In this document: positions 35,122 to 44,281 of the stretch, piece by piece
How the letters are laid out: each line of letters begins with the position of its first letter
Position numbering within the stretch: position 1 is the stretch's first letter
Assembly: GCA_947467605.1 (NCBI GenBank)
Contig: CANIII010000027.1
Span: 1 to 53,296, forward strand
Reading direction: 5' to 3'
DNA: 53,296 bases
Origin: Acidobacteriota bacterium
GTDB lineage: Bacteria; Acidobacteriota; Vicinamibacteria; Vicinamibacterales; SCN-69-37
Position numbers and translations under genes: made by a program
The notes under the pieces: generated by a model
Told to the model about the DNA's origin: nothing
The model's input: only the letters and a program-made list of their open reading frames with translations
Database searches by the model: none

Positions 35122-35511
35122 GTGTCCGTCCGTCTCGACATCTGGCTCGACGTGGCCTGCGTTTTCAAGACGCGGTCGGAGGCGCAGCGTGCGATCAAGG
35201 GTGGCAAGGTCGACGTCAATGGCGAGAACGCGAAGCCGCAGAAGCCCCTCAAGGTCGGCGACGTGCTGGATATCACCCGGGCGCTCGGGCGCCGGCAGCG
35301 GCTGATCGTGCTGGGCGTGACCGAAAACCACATCCCCAAAGCCGAGGCCCGGAGACTCTACGAGGACGCCACCCCGCCCCCGAGCCCTGCTGAACAGCAG
35401 ATGCTCGACCTGATGAAGCTCGCCGGCCCGAAGCGTAGGCACCAGGATCTGGGGTCCCCAGATCGAAACGAACGGCGTCGGCTCCGGCGCGAGAAGGAAT
35501 CAGGTATATAA
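35122..35511 (+). CDS. S4 RNA-binding domain protein (Hsp15/RqcP-like)
   Basis: 129 residues from GTG 35122. An S4 domain occupies the first 60 residues (VRLDIWLDVACVFKTRSEAQ, GGKVDVNGENAKPQKPLKVGD), as in Hsp15 (HslR) and RqcP, which bind ribosomal subunits with trapped nascent chains. The C-terminal tail is basic and rich in Arg/Glu (NERRRLRREKES). It lies directly upstream of rpsT on the same strand; rpsT has its own promoter inside the last codons of this gene. TAGGCT 6 bases before the GTG is a possible leaderless -10. Confidence 0.82.
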   Translation: MSVRLDIWLDVACVFKTRSEAQRAIKGGKVDVNGENAKPQKPLKVGDVLDITRALGRRQRLIVLGVTENHIPKAEARRLYEDATPPPSPAEQQMLDLMKLAGPKRRHQDLGSPDRNERRRLRREKESGI

Positions 35512-35512
35512 T
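35507..35512 (+). promoter_or_regulatory. Consensus -10 box of rpsT
   Basis: TATAAT, perfect consensus, inside the 3' end of the S4 gene. Predicted start near 35519 gives a leader of about 40 bases with a hairpin (GGCTCC 35524-35529 with GGAGCC 35536-35541) before a weak GTGAGGA ribosome site. Confidence 0.65.
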
Positions 35513-35559
35513 TTTGAGTTTGCGGCTCCTGTTTCGGAGCCAAGAGTGAGGACTTTCGA

Positions 35560-35820
35560 GTGGCTACACGACACGCTTCCGCGGTGAAAGCTCACCGCCA
35601 GACGATCAAGCGCACTGTACACAACCGCGAATTGCGGTCCAAGCTGCGCACCGGTCTCAAGAACATCCGCGCGGCGATCGACGCCGGCGATATTGCCAAG
35701 GCCAAGACGGCGCTCAGCGCCACCTTCTCGCTCATCGACAAGATGGCGGGCAAGGGCATCATCCACCGCAACGCCGCGGCACGTTACAAGTCCAGGCTGG
35801 CAAAGCGGACCAGCAAGTAG
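35560..35820 (+). CDS. rpsT: 30S ribosomal protein S20
   Basis: 86 residues, a typical S20: very basic and helical, with HASAVKAHRQTIKRTVHNRE, RTGLKNIRAAIDAGD, FSLIDKMAGKGIIHRNAAAR and a Lys-rich end. It binds 16S rRNA early in 30S assembly. GTG start at 35560; a poor start codon is also usual for rpsT in other bacteria, where it helps autoregulation. It has its own consensus promoter and its own terminator. Confidence 0.97.
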   Translation: MATRHASAVKAHRQTIKRTVHNRELRSKLRTGLKNIRAAIDAGDIAKAKTALSATFSLIDKMAGKGIIHRNAAARYKSRLAKRTSK

Positions 35821-35838
35821 CATCATCTGCGCATTGCC

Positions 35839-35870
35839 CCGGGGATTCGGCCATCAGGCTGAGTCCCCGG
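35839..35870 (+). terminator. rpsT terminator-like hairpin
   Basis: Bases 35839-35852 pair with 35857-35870 (14 bp, ATCA loop). Two of the pairs are G-U wobbles that pair only in the plus-strand RNA, so the structure belongs to the rpsT transcript. Followed by CGTTCTCT, a weak T-tract. Confidence 0.75.
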
Positions 35871-35892
35871 CGTTCTCTGGGAGGGGGTGGCA

Positions 35893-36834
35893 GTGAAGCA
35901 GCGAATCATCCGTGCCAGCACCTTCTGGCTCCAAATCAGTTGCATCGTCGTACTGAGCGCCCACGGCTCTGTCCGCGCCTTCCTTTACCGTCAGCTCTAC
36001 CCCCTTGTCGCGGTTGAGGCGCACGAACTCGCGGCGCCGCCCACGACGCTGGCCGCACGGGGCTATCTTCAGGACAATCCCCTCGAACTCGCGGCGTTCC
36101 GCGCGATCGCGCAATCCGCCGTCGCCGGCGCCACCACCGATGGGCAACGCCTCCGGCAACTGGGGGACATGCTCTACCGTTGGCGCGTGCCACATAGCCG
36201 GGTCATTCTCGGCGGACGTGAAAAGGGCGTGCACGCGTTGCTCACTGAGATGCAGCGCGGCGATCACGGGCTCTGCGGCCACATGACGCTCGTCTTCGCG
36301 GCCCTCTGGCGCAGCCTCGGCCGCGACTTCCGGCAGATTCGTTTTACGGCCAGCGAGGATGCGGCATGGTACGCCGCGCACTACGGCATCGAAGTGTACT
36401 TGCCCGAGACCCGCCAGTGGCTGTACTACGACATGGGCCTCAACGGCTACGCGGTAGACGGCGCAGGCCATCCACTCTCGCTGTCAGCGCTGGACGAGCA
36501 CCTCGCAAATGGCCACGACGTCGCGCTCGTCGCCAGCACGCAATATCAGGATTGGGATCCCGCGACATTTATTGATGTCCTGCGACAGCAGCCGCTACAG
36601 GTCTTCTCGCTCAACAACCAGTTACGACCGCTCGATCCGGATCGCCGCTTCGGTCGACTGAATTTTGCTCGCGACCTGTTCGCCAGTCTGCCGCGCCCCA
36701 TCGACGGCGTGGTTGACGCCCTCACCGGTGATGCCGCCCCACGTCTCACACTGTTACGCCGACCGGCGTTGCCAGCCGCTCAGGCGATGCTGCATCTCAC
36801 CGCCACCCCTGGCGGGCAAGCGCCTTTCCTGTAA
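35893..36834 (+). CDS. Transglutaminase-like cysteine-fold protein
   Basis: 313 residues from GTG 35893, with a GGGAGGGGG ribosome site upstream (GTG 35887 is too close to it). A weak N-terminal hydrophobic segment is present. The centre shows a transglutaminase-like triad: GLCGHMTLVFAALWRSLG (Cys128), HYGIEVYLP (His163) and WLYYDMG (Asp180), in the order of the family. The C-terminal 100 residues are unrecognised. Function unknown; such folds include proteases, peptide-N-glycanases and cross-linking enzymes. Its last 38 bases overlap the 3' end of holA on the other strand. Confidence 0.7.
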   Translation: MKQRIIRASTFWLQISCIVVLSAHGSVRAFLYRQLYPLVAVEAHELAAPPTTLAARGYLQDNPLELAAFRAIAQSAVAGATTDGQRLRQLGDMLYRWRVPHSRVILGGREKGVHALLTEMQRGDHGLCGHMTLVFAALWRSLGRDFRQIRFTASEDAAWYAAHYGIEVYLPETRQWLYYDMGLNGYAVDGAGHPLSLSALDEHLANGHDVALVASTQYQDWDPATFIDVLRQQPLQVFSLNNQLRPLDPDRRFGRLNFARDLFASLPRPIDGVVDALTGDAAPRLTLLRRPALPAAQAMLHLTATPGGQAPFL

Positions 36835-37831
36835 GCTCCACGACCAACCGCTCCAACAGCACGCGCTCGTCGCCACCCGAACTCTTCAACGACAAGTCCG
36901 TCCGCAGTAACGCCTCCAACGCGGGCCGCACACGATCAGGCTCCGCTTCCGCCAATCGCGACGACACCCACCATCGGAGCTGGCCGACAATGCCGTGCGG
37001 CGAATCGCCACGTTCGAACCGCAGCGCCAACGCACGCAGCGCCTTCGCGATGTCGCCGTCGCCAATCGCGTTGATCACCGCCCAGTCGTCGACGAACGCG
37101 TGCTCGCCGACCACTTCGCGCACATCATCAATTGAAATCGACTGCCGGTCCTGGCTGTAGAGCAACAACCGCTCGATGGCCCCGCGGAGCTGATTGATGT
37201 CGAGGCCCGTACGCTCGAGCAGGAGATCGATGGCCGGCTTGTCGATCGCACGGCCCACCTGCAGCATCTCGTTCTGCACCTGCGCGCGGGCGGTGGCCAG
37301 CGCTTCGCGTCGATCGTTCGCCGTACGCGTTTCGAGGCCGGCGCACTCGACGACCAGGGCGGCCTCTTTCAGCTTCTTCGTGATGCGACGCGTGCCGTCC
37401 ACATCGGCCGCGACGAACACGAGCGTCGTGCCGTCGACCGGAGACGCCAGATAATCCTCGATAGGCCCGACGTCGGCCGCTTCTCCCGGCGTGCCATCGT
37501 CACTGACGGCTTCGTCCTCTTCGACATCTGCGGCCTTGCCGCCGCGCTTCGGTTTGAAGAGCCGCTCGGACCGCAGCACAATCACCACGCGCGGTCCACC
37601 GAGCATCGAGGGGGTACGCGCCGACGCGATGATGTCGACTGGCGCACCGCCCGCTTCCATCGCGTACACGCGGTCAACCGAGAAGGCGCGATCGGCTTCG
37701 TCGATTGTGGCCTCGATGCCGTCCACCAGCTGTTCCATCAGCTTGGCGTCGTCGCCCACGATCAGGTAAATGGGCGCGAGCTTGCCGGTCTTGTATTGTT
37801 TGCGAAGTGCCTCGACCGAGAGTGCCGGCAC
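36797..37831 (-). CDS. holA: DNA polymerase III delta subunit
   Basis: 344 residues. The family pattern is present: N-terminal LAPIYLIVGDDAKLMEQLVDGI, an acidic insert near residues 98-118, and the later PAIDLLLERTGLDINQLRGAIERLLLYS, GEHAFVDDWAVINAIGDGDIAKAL, GIVGQLRWWVSSRL blocks of the clamp loader. It opens the beta clamp. It follows lptE after 6 bases, in the leuS-lptE-holA order seen in many bacteria. The acidic insert (DVEEDEAVSDDGTPGEAADV) is longer than usual. Confidence 0.92.
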   Translation of the reverse strand: MPALSVEALRKQYKTGKLAPIYLIVGDDAKLMEQLVDGIEATIDEADRAFSVDRVYAMEAGGAPVDIIASARTPSMLGGPRVVIVLRSERLFKPKRGGKAADVEEDEAVSDDGTPGEAADVGPIEDYLASPVDGTTLVFVAADVDGTRRITKKLKEAALVVECAGLETRTANDRREALATARAQVQNEMLQVGRAIDKPAIDLLLERTGLDINQLRGAIERLLLYSQDRQSISIDDVREVVGEHAFVDDWAVINAIGDGDIAKALRALALRFERGDSPHGIVGQLRWWVSSRLAEAEPDRVRPALEALLRTDLSLKSSGGDERVLLERLVVELTGKALARQGWR

Positions 37832-37837
37832 GGCGGA

Positions 37838-38368
37838 TCAGAAGTTCTCGAGAATGGACGTGATCACGGATCGAGCGAAGTTCTGCGCCAGACGCGTCAG
37901 CGCCTGCGTGTCGTTGCGAAAGAACTGACTCGCGTCGAGACTGCCTGTGGCGCCGGATGAGACCGGATACTCGTCACGAAACGACATCGACGGATTCGAC
38001 CACAACAGCTTGTTCGTGTGCGTGTCGCGGAACTCCACATTGGCCGTCAGCGTCACGGCGTAACGCGTCGCCAGCTGACTCGCGTTGGTCACGACCGGTG
38101 CGATCGACAGCCCGGTCACCACACCCGTGATGACCGCGTCTCCCGTTCCCTCGGGTACGACGCGGTAACGGCCACCACGCCCTTGCAGTTCCGACCGCAC
38201 CTGAGCCGTCACGGTCTGGTCGAGATTGAACGTGGTCGTCTTGTTCTCGAACTGCGGGATGCCGATGACTTTGATGTAGTCGGGCAGAAAACTTCCCCGC
38301 CCCGCCAGCGCGTATCCACACCCTGACGACAGCCACATCAGCGGCAGGAGCCACAGCCAGTTCTTCAT
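37838..38368 (-). CDS. lptE: LPS-assembly lipoprotein LptE
   Basis: 176 residues. A short lipoprotein signal ends in LSSGC (lipidated Cys17), directly followed by [12 protein letters not shown], the common LptE start. The rest has [22 protein letters not shown] and a C-terminal ILENF. LptE plugs the LptD barrel and delivers LPS to the outer surface. The start overlaps the leuS stop (ATGA) and holA follows, the typical leuS-lptE-holA operon; this also shows that the organism has an LPS-type outer membrane. Confidence 0.9.
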   Translation of the reverse strand: MKNWLWLLPLMWLSSGCGYALAGRGSFLPDYIKVIGIPQFENKTTTFNLDQTVTAQVRSELQGRGGRYRVVPEGTGDAVITGVVTGLSIAPVVTNASQLATRYAVTLTANVEFRDTHTNKLLWSNPSMSFRDEYPVSSGATGSLDASQFFRNDTQALTRLAQNFARSVITSILENF

Positions 38369-40827
38369 TTGACCACCACGCTGACCAGCTTACCGCCAGC
38401 GACGATCACTTTCACGACCTGCTTACCTGCGATGTGCGGGACGATCGATGGCGCCGTCAGGGCTGCCTGCGTGATCTCATCTTCGCTGGCGCCGGCCGCC
38501 ACAACCACGCGGCCACGAACTTTGCCGTTCACCTGCACGGGAATCTCGATCGCCTCTTCCTTGGCGGCATCCTGGTCGGCCGTGGGCCAGCCTGCGGCGA
38601 CAACGCCGTCGGTGTGGCCGAGTCCATGCCAGAGTTCCTCGCACATGTGTGGCGCAAATGGCGAAAGCATCAGGACCAACGCCTCGGCGGCCTCGCGCGC
38701 GACCCAGACATCGGCCGGCGATGGCGCCTCCTTCAGACGGTCGCTGAACTTGTACAACTCGTTGGTCAACTCCATCAGCGACGACACCGCGGTGTTCAAC
38801 TGCACGCGTGTTTCGATATCTGCAGCGACCTTGCCGATCGTCGCGTGTGTCTTTCGACGCAGAGCACGCTGTTCGGCGTCACAGTCCGCCGGACGATCGA
38901 CCGCCGGGCCAAGACCGATGATCTGATCCGCTATGGTCCAGACGCGCTTGAGGAAGCGCCACGAACCTTCGAGCCCTGAGTCCGTCCACTCGACTTCTTT
39001 TTCGGGTGGTGCCACGAACATGACGTAGAGGCGCAGCGCATCGGCGCCGAACTTCTGGATCATGTCGTCGGGATCAACGACGTTCCCCTTCGACTTCGAC
39101 ATGACCGCGCCGTTGCGCAGCACCATGCCCTGCGTGAGCAGACGCGTGAACGGCTCGTCGATTGTCACCAGACCAATGTCTCGAAATACGCGGCTGAAGA
39201 AACGCGAATAGATCAGGTGCAGGATCGCGTGCTCAACGCCACCGCTATAGAAGTCGACCGGGCCCCAATAGGCGACCTTCTTCGGATCAAACGGCAACTG
39301 GTCGTTGTGCGCGTCGCAGAAGCGATAGTAGTACCAGGACGAGTCGACGAACGTGTCCATGGTGTCGGTCTCGCGACGCGCGGGTTTGCCGCACTTCGGG
39401 CACGGTACGTTGACGAACTCGGGGATCTGCGCGAGCGGCGAATCGCCTTTGCCGCTGAACTCGACGACGTTCGGCAGGCGCACCGGCAAATCCTTGTCGG
39501 GTACGGGCACGAGGCCATCGGTCTCGCAGTACACGATCGGGATCGGTGTGCCCCAGTACCGCTGCCGTGAGATGCCCCAGTCCTTCAGCCGGAATTGCAC
39601 GGTGCCTTCGCCAACGCCCTTCGCCTTCGCGTCGGCGGTCATCTTCGCGTTGGCCGCCTCCCACCGCATGCCGGTGTAATGGCCGCTGTGTACCAGAGCA
39701 CCATCGCCATCGTACGCCGCGGCCATATCGCCTTCACGCAGCGTCTCGCCATCCGGCTGAACGACGATCTTGATTGGCAGTTGATACTTCGTCGCGAACT
39801 CGAAATCGCGCTGATCGTGCCCCGGCACGCCCATCACCGCACCGGTCCCGTACTCACCCAACACAAAGTTTGCGATCCAGACCGGCACCGGCTCCCCCGT
39901 GAAGGGATTGATCACCGTACGACCGGTATCGAAGCCTTCTTTCTCCACGTCGCCCGTCATCCGCGCGGTGCGATCCTGACTCCGGAATCGTGCCGCTGCG
40001 CCGCGCAACGCCGACGGGTCGGCTGAGTCAGCGGCAAACGCTTCCACGAGCGGATGCTCGGGCGCCAGCATCACAAACGTCGCGCCAAAGATCGTGTCGA
40101 TACGCGTGGTGAAGACCCGGACCTCATCAAACTGGACGTATGCGCCCTCCGACCGACCGATCCAGTTCTTTTGCATCGTCAGAACTTTTTCGGGCCAGTC
40201 CTTCAGATCGCGTGTCGCATCCAGCAACTCATCGGCATACGCGGTGATCTTCAGAAACCACTGCTCGAGCTCCTTGATCACGACGGTCGTGCCACAGCGC
40301 CAGCACCCGCCATCGACGACCTGCTCGTTGGCGAGCACGGTCATGCAGCTCGGGCACCAGTTCACGTTCGACTTGCGCTTGTATGCGATGCCCCTCTCGA
40401 ACATGCGCGTGAAGAGCCACTGATTCCACTTGTAGTAGTCAGGCAGGCACGTGGCGAGCTCGCGCTCCCACGCATAGCTGATACCGAGCCGCTGTAGCTG
40501 CGCCTTCATATAGGCGATGTTGTCGAGCGTCCACTTCTCGGGGTGCAGGTTGTTCTTGATCGCCGCATTCTCTGCCGGCAGCCCGAACGCGTCCCACCCG
40601 AAAGGATGCAGCACGTTGAATCCGCGCATCCGCTTCGTGCGCGCCATGACGTCGCCGATCATGTAGTTACGTACGTGCCCGACATGCGCGTGCCCGGACG
40701 GATACGCGAACATCTCCAGGCAATAGAACTTCGGCTTGGACGGATCTTCCGTCACTTCAAACGCGCGGGTGTCAACCCAACGCTGCTGCCACTTCTTCTC
40801 GATTTCCTGGGGACGATACTCAGCCAC
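38365..40827 (-). CDS. leuS: Leucyl-tRNA synthetase
   Basis: 820 residues from GTG 40827. HIGH-type motif [13 protein letters not shown] near residue 43, two zinc motifs (CPSC...CWRC, and CPKC), the editing CP1 domain with [11 protein letters not shown], and the KMSKS motif [13 protein letters not shown] near residue 575 are present. It charges tRNA-Leu and edits mischarged norvaline/Ile. The C-terminal domain ends normally. TACAAT stands 9 bases before the GTG with no Shine-Dalgarno, the same layout as alaS. Confidence 0.97.
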   Translation of the reverse strand: MAEYRPQEIEKKWQQRWVDTRAFEVTEDPSKPKFYCLEMFAYPSGHAHVGHVRNYMIGDVMARTKRMRGFNVLHPFGWDAFGLPAENAAIKNNLHPEKWTLDNIAYMKAQLQRLGISYAWERELATCLPDYYKWNQWLFTRMFERGIAYKRKSNVNWCPSCMTVLANEQVVDGGCWRCGTTVVIKELEQWFLKITAYADELLDATRDLKDWPEKVLTMQKNWIGRSEGAYVQFDEVRVFTTRIDTIFGATFVMLAPEHPLVEAFAADSADPSALRGAAARFRSQDRTARMTGDVEKEGFDTGRTVINPFTGEPVPVWIANFVLGEYGTGAVMGVPGHDQRDFEFATKYQLPIKIVVQPDGETLREGDMAAAYDGDGALVHSGHYTGMRWEAANAKMTADAKAKGVGEGTVQFRLKDWGISRQRYWGTPIPIVYCETDGLVPVPDKDLPVRLPNVVEFSGKGDSPLAQIPEFVNVPCPKCGKPARRETDTMDTFVDSSWYYYRFCDAHNDQLPFDPKKVAYWGPVDFYSGGVEHAILHLIYSRFFSRVFRDIGLVTIDEPFTRLLTQGMVLRNGAVMSKSKGNVVDPDDMIQKFGADALRLYVMFVAPPEKEVEWTDSGLEGSWRFLKRVWTIADQIIGLGPAVDRPADCDAEQRALRRKTHATIGKVAADIETRVQLNTAVSSLMELTNELYKFSDRLKEAPSPADVWVAREAAEALVLMLSPFAPHMCEELWHGLGHTDGVVAAGWPTADQDAAKEEAIEIPVQVNGKVRGRVVVAAGASEDEITQAALTAPSIVPHIAGKQVVKVIVAGGKLVSVVVK

Positions 40828-40836
40828 GATGGGTCA

Positions 40837-40842
40837 ATTGTA
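40837..40842 (-). promoter_or_regulatory. Leaderless -10 box of leuS
   Basis: TACAAT on the minus strand, 9 bases before GTG 40827. Confidence 0.55.
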
Positions 40843-40854
40843 AGGCTTGATCGC

Positions 40855-41769
40855 CTAGCTGAACACGCCGATCGCCGCCTCGAGGCACTGACGCAGCGCG
40901 CCGAGGTGATAGCCGCCCTCGGTGATGAGGGCGATGCGACGGCCGCAGAGGTCGACCGCCGCGTCATCGAGGATCTCCATCACACGACGGTATCCCTGCG
41001 TCGTCATCGTCATGCCGGCCAGCGGGTCGAGGTCGTGCGCGTCGAATCCAGCGGACACGAGGATGGCTTCGGGCTTGAAGTCCTCGAGCACGGGCACGAC
41101 CTGCGTTGAATACGCGAGTTCATAGCCGACATCGCCCGTACCCGCAGGCAACGGAACGTTGAGGGTGAACCCCTTGCCCTCGCCAGTTCCCTGTTCCGCA
41201 GCACTCCCCGTGCCGGGCCAGTACGGAAACTGCTGGGTCGAGATGAACAGCACCGATGGGTCCGCGTAGAACGCGGCCTGGGTCCCGTTGCCGTGATGCA
41301 CATCGATGTCGACGATGGCAATGCGTGTCAGACCGTCGGCGCGGAGTGCGGCGGCGGCAATTGCGATGTTGTTGTAGAGGCAGAAGCCCATGGCCTTGTC
41401 TGGCTCTGCGTGATGTCCTGGCGGCCGCACCATCGCCATTGCGGGCTCACCGGTCCTGACCGCATGCCGCGCCGCGTCAATGGTCGCGCCGGCGGCGAGG
41501 CACGCAATCTCGTGCGTCTCCGGACTCGTAAACGTGTCGTCGTCAATCATCGTCGCGCGCCCGGCTCGGGCCGCGATGTCCGCGAGATACGCCGGCGCGT
41601 GAATGCGCACGAGTTCGTCATGTGTGGCCAGACGTGGCTCACTGACGACCCCGCCCTTGTCGCGAAACGCCTGCGCGACGGCCGTAAAGACCTCGGCGCG
41701 TTCCGGCCGCTCGGGATGGCCAGGCGGCGGCGTGTGTTCTTCAAACCTGTCAGACGCGAATAGGCGCAT
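40855..41769 (-). CDS. Histone-deacetylase-family amidohydrolase
   Basis: 304 residues, a class II HDAC-like/AcuC-type zinc deacetylase. Motifs: HPERPERAEVF at the N-terminus, RPPGHHAEPDKAMGFCLYNN (active-site His pair), IVDIDVHHGNGTQAAFY (zinc Asp and His), SAGFDAHDLDPLAGM and ITEGGYH. Bacterial members remove acetyl groups from proteins (AcuC), polyamines or small amides; the substrate is not readable from sequence. The start overlaps the 3' end of the acyltransferase gene by 20 bases, implying coupled translation. Confidence 0.9.
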   Translation of the reverse strand: MRLFASDRFEEHTPPPGHPERPERAEVFTAVAQAFRDKGGVVSEPRLATHDELVRIHAPAYLADIAARAGRATMIDDDTFTSPETHEIACLAAGATIDAARHAVRTGEPAMAMVRPPGHHAEPDKAMGFCLYNNIAIAAAALRADGLTRIAIVDIDVHHGNGTQAAFYADPSVLFISTQQFPYWPGTGSAAEQGTGEGKGFTLNVPLPAGTGDVGYELAYSTQVVPVLEDFKPEAILVSAGFDAHDLDPLAGMTMTTQGYRRVMEILDDAAVDLCGRRIALITEGGYHLGALRQCLEAAIGVFS

Positions 41770-42409
41770 TCAGAGCGTTCTCCAGTTCCAGGCGCTTCGC
41801 GTCACGCGTCGCCGGATCGGTGTCTGCGGGCACGGTGATCGGCGCACTGATCACCACCGTGACGACGGCGCCGGGCGACGGCACAAGATGCTGATCCCAG
41901 CTCCGCGTGGTGCGACACCTCGACGCCGTCATACGCACGGGCAGGATCGGACAGCCGGTCGCTCCGGCGAGCCACACGGCCCCGGGTTGCACGATGTGCC
42001 GCGGACCGCGCGGACCGTCAGGAGTGATCAGCAAGCTGCGCCCCTGTTCGAGTTCACGCTTCGCCTGAATCAATACGCGCGCACCGCCACGTGACGATGA
42101 GCCGCGCACGGCGCCAAATCCAAAATGAGCGCTGAGGCGAGCAATCCACTCGCCGTCGAAATTCTCACTCACGAGCGAGACGAGCCCTTTGTCGCGCCAC
42201 GCCAGCATCGTGGTCAGAATGCAGCCGTGCCAGATGGCGAGAATGTAGGGCTGATGCGCGGCGTCGAGACGGTCGAGGTGCTGTTGGCCCACACGACGCC
42301 ATTCATAGGTGGCGCCGAGGAATTCAATCACCGGCCACACGAGCGCCGGGATCGCCACGGCCTGGGCGCGTTTTGAACGCGACTGACGCCAGGACGCGGG
42401 GTCCTTCAT
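41750..42409 (-). CDS. DUF374 lysophospholipid acyltransferase-family protein
   Basis: 219 residues. DUF374 features: LAIWHGCILTTMLAWRDKG, LVSENFDGEWIARL, VRGSSSRGGAR, and TPDGPRGPRHIVQPGAVWLA. This family resembles the late acyltransferases of lipid A and the lysophospholipid acyltransferases, acting on the cytosolic face of the inner membrane; N-terminal residues 17-35 are hydrophobic. The start overlaps the stop of the upstream Fe-S reductase gene (ATGA), so it belongs to that operon. Confidence 0.87.
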   Translation of the reverse strand: MKDPASWRQSRSKRAQAVAIPALVWPVIEFLGATYEWRRVGQQHLDRLDAAHQPYILAIWHGCILTTMLAWRDKGLVSLVSENFDGEWIARLSAHFGFGAVRGSSSRGGARVLIQAKRELEQGRSLLITPDGPRGPRHIVQPGAVWLAGATGCPILPVRMTASRCRTTRSWDQHLVPSPGAVVTVVISAPITVPADTDPATRDAKRLELENALNAPIRV

Positions 42410-44235
42410 CCCTTCACTTTCTTCAGCTGGCCATCGACGTAGGTCATGAGATCGACCATTTCAACAGGCGCATTGCTACTGGCCTGCGCGCCCTTGAGCA
42501 TGATCGAGCAGAACGGACACGCCATCACCACCTTCTCGGCGCCGGTGTTCTGCAACTGCTCAAATCGCTCCTGGCTGATGCGCTTGCCCGACTCATGCTC
42601 TTCGAACAGCAGGCCACCGCCGGCGCCGCAGCAGAACGGATTGTCGTTCGCGCGCGCCGGATCCTTGACGTCGGCGCCAAAGCGCTTGAGGAGCGCGCGC
42701 GGCTCCTTGTGTTTGTCAGCGTAGCGACCGAGGTAACACGGATCGTGATAGGTGACGTTGTCACGCTCGGTCCACTCCACCGCGACGTGCCGTGTCAGTT
42801 CCTCGACCAGTTGCGACGAATGGACGGTCTCGACCTCATAGCCCATGAGTCGGTAGTCGTGCCCGATCGTCTTGACGCAATGCGGACACGACGTGACGAT
42901 CTTCTTCGTGCCTGACGCGCGCAGGTTCTCGATGTTCTCGTTGGCGAGTTCCTGGAACATGTACTCGTTGCCGGTGCGCTTGGCCACATCGCCCGTGCAC
43001 TTCTCTTTCGACAACACGCCGAACGTCTTGCCATTCGCGCGCAGGATGTCGAACAGCGACTTCATCGACTTCTGATAGTCCGCTTCGAAGGCGCCCGCGC
43101 AGCCGAGCCAGATCAGGTATTCGTGTTTTGTCGGATCGAAGATCTCGATCTCGGCCGACTGCACGAACTTCGAGCGCTGGTCATACATCAGCCCCCAGAT
43201 GTTCTGGCGCCGCTCCAGGTTCGTATACGTCGTCGTCAGAAACTCCGGCGCCTCGCCGTTCGACACCAGACCGCGACGCGCGCCGATGATCGTCGGCAGA
43301 TGCTCCACACCGACGGGGCACGCCTGTTCGCAGGCACCGCACGTGGTGCACTGCCACAACACCCCCTCGTCGTACACGTCGACGAGCTTCTTGTCGCGGT
43401 CACCGGCCAAGAGCGCGGCTTCGTTCTGCAGAATCAACGTCTTCGGATTGAGCAGCTTGCCAGTGCCAAAGGCCGGGCAATTGTCCTGGCAGCGGCCGCA
43501 CTCCACACACGTGATCGCATCGAGCACCGCTTTCGATGGCAGATCCTTCACCGTCTCGAGACCCACCTGCTCTTTCTCGAAGTCGAGGTTCTCGACCGTA
43601 CCGAGCACGGGCGACTTGAAGAACACCGTGAGTGGCGAGAGCAGCAAGTGCAGATGCTTCGAGTTCGGGATCAATCCGAGAAACGTCAGGATGATGAGCA
43701 TGTGCACCCACCAGTTCGTCCGCCCCGCGACACTTTCGGCATCGAGGCGAAACGTCAACAGATAGGTGACCATCAATGTCGCGATGAAGAACGCGATCAG
43801 GATCGATTCCTTCGAGACCGTCGTACCAAGCGCCGGTGGCCGCATAATGCCGCGACGAAAGCCGAGCGCGACGATGCCCGTGAGCACGCTGAGGCAGAAC
43901 GGCACCAGCAGGAGTCGGTAGATGTGGAACGGCGTGTTGTGCGTCAGGTCAACGAGGCCGAGTCCGCGAATCGCTTCAACAGCGGTGAACAGACCGAACG
44001 CCACAAACCCGTAGAACACGCCAAGGTGCGCGAGGCCGACCCACGGCCGGGCGCCAATGACTTTGGATTGAAACACCACTTCGGTGATGAATCGGTCGGT
44101 GCGATCCGACAGGTGGTCGATCCGGAAGTTCTGCGGTGCCGCAGCGATCAGTTGCCATCGGAAGGCCATCTGCTGAGCGAACCAGCCGACAAATGCCAGG
44201 AAAACAAGGCGGAAAGCCCAGACGTCCCAGTTCAT
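42406..44235 (-). CDS. Membrane Fe-S ETF:quinone oxidoreductase (EMO/DUF224 type)
   Basis: 609 residues. An N-terminal NarI-like part with about five membrane helices (residues 1-215, heme b-type) is followed by two ferredoxin-type clusters, CVECGRCQDNCP near 243 and CTTCGACEQACP near 298, then two CCG (heterodisulfide-reductase-like) domains (LGCAGAF...CCGAGGG). Proteins of this architecture beside etfAB pass electrons from electron-transfer flavoprotein to menaquinone, replacing the flavin ETF-QO. It lies downstream of etfA, 46 bases away, with its own TAAAAT box 6 bases before ATG 44235. Confidence 0.88.
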   Translation of the reverse strand: MNWDVWAFRLVFLAFVGWFAQQMAFRWQLIAAAPQNFRIDHLSDRTDRFITEVVFQSKVIGARPWVGLAHLGVFYGFVAFGLFTAVEAIRGLGLVDLTHNTPFHIYRLLLVPFCLSVLTGIVALGFRRGIMRPPALGTTVSKESILIAFFIATLMVTYLLTFRLDAESVAGRTNWWVHMLIILTFLGLIPNSKHLHLLLSPLTVFFKSPVLGTVENLDFEKEQVGLETVKDLPSKAVLDAITCVECGRCQDNCPAFGTGKLLNPKTLILQNEAALLAGDRDKKLVDVYDEGVLWQCTTCGACEQACPVGVEHLPTIIGARRGLVSNGEAPEFLTTTYTNLERRQNIWGLMYDQRSKFVQSAEIEIFDPTKHEYLIWLGCAGAFEADYQKSMKSLFDILRANGKTFGVLSKEKCTGDVAKRTGNEYMFQELANENIENLRASGTKKIVTSCPHCVKTIGHDYRLMGYEVETVHSSQLVEELTRHVAVEWTERDNVTYHDPCYLGRYADKHKEPRALLKRFGADVKDPARANDNPFCCGAGGGLLFEEHESGKRISQERFEQLQNTGAEKVVMACPFCSIMLKGAQASSNAPVEMVDLMTYVDGQLKKVKG

Positions 44236-44241
44236 GTCGCT

Positions 44242-44247
44242 ATTTTA
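44242..44247 (-). promoter_or_regulatory. Leaderless -10 box of the ETF:quinone reductase gene
   Basis: TAAAAT on the minus strand, 6 bases before ATG 44235. Confidence 0.5.
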
Positions 44248-44281
44248 CTGGCGAAATGGCACCGGAACGGCTGTCGGTTTT

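Noticed and set aside
35088..35442. 118-residue N-terminal extension of the M14 peptidase
   Set aside because: Lies antisense to the S4 gene; a signal peptide begins at ATG 35088 with TACAAT 7 bases upstream.
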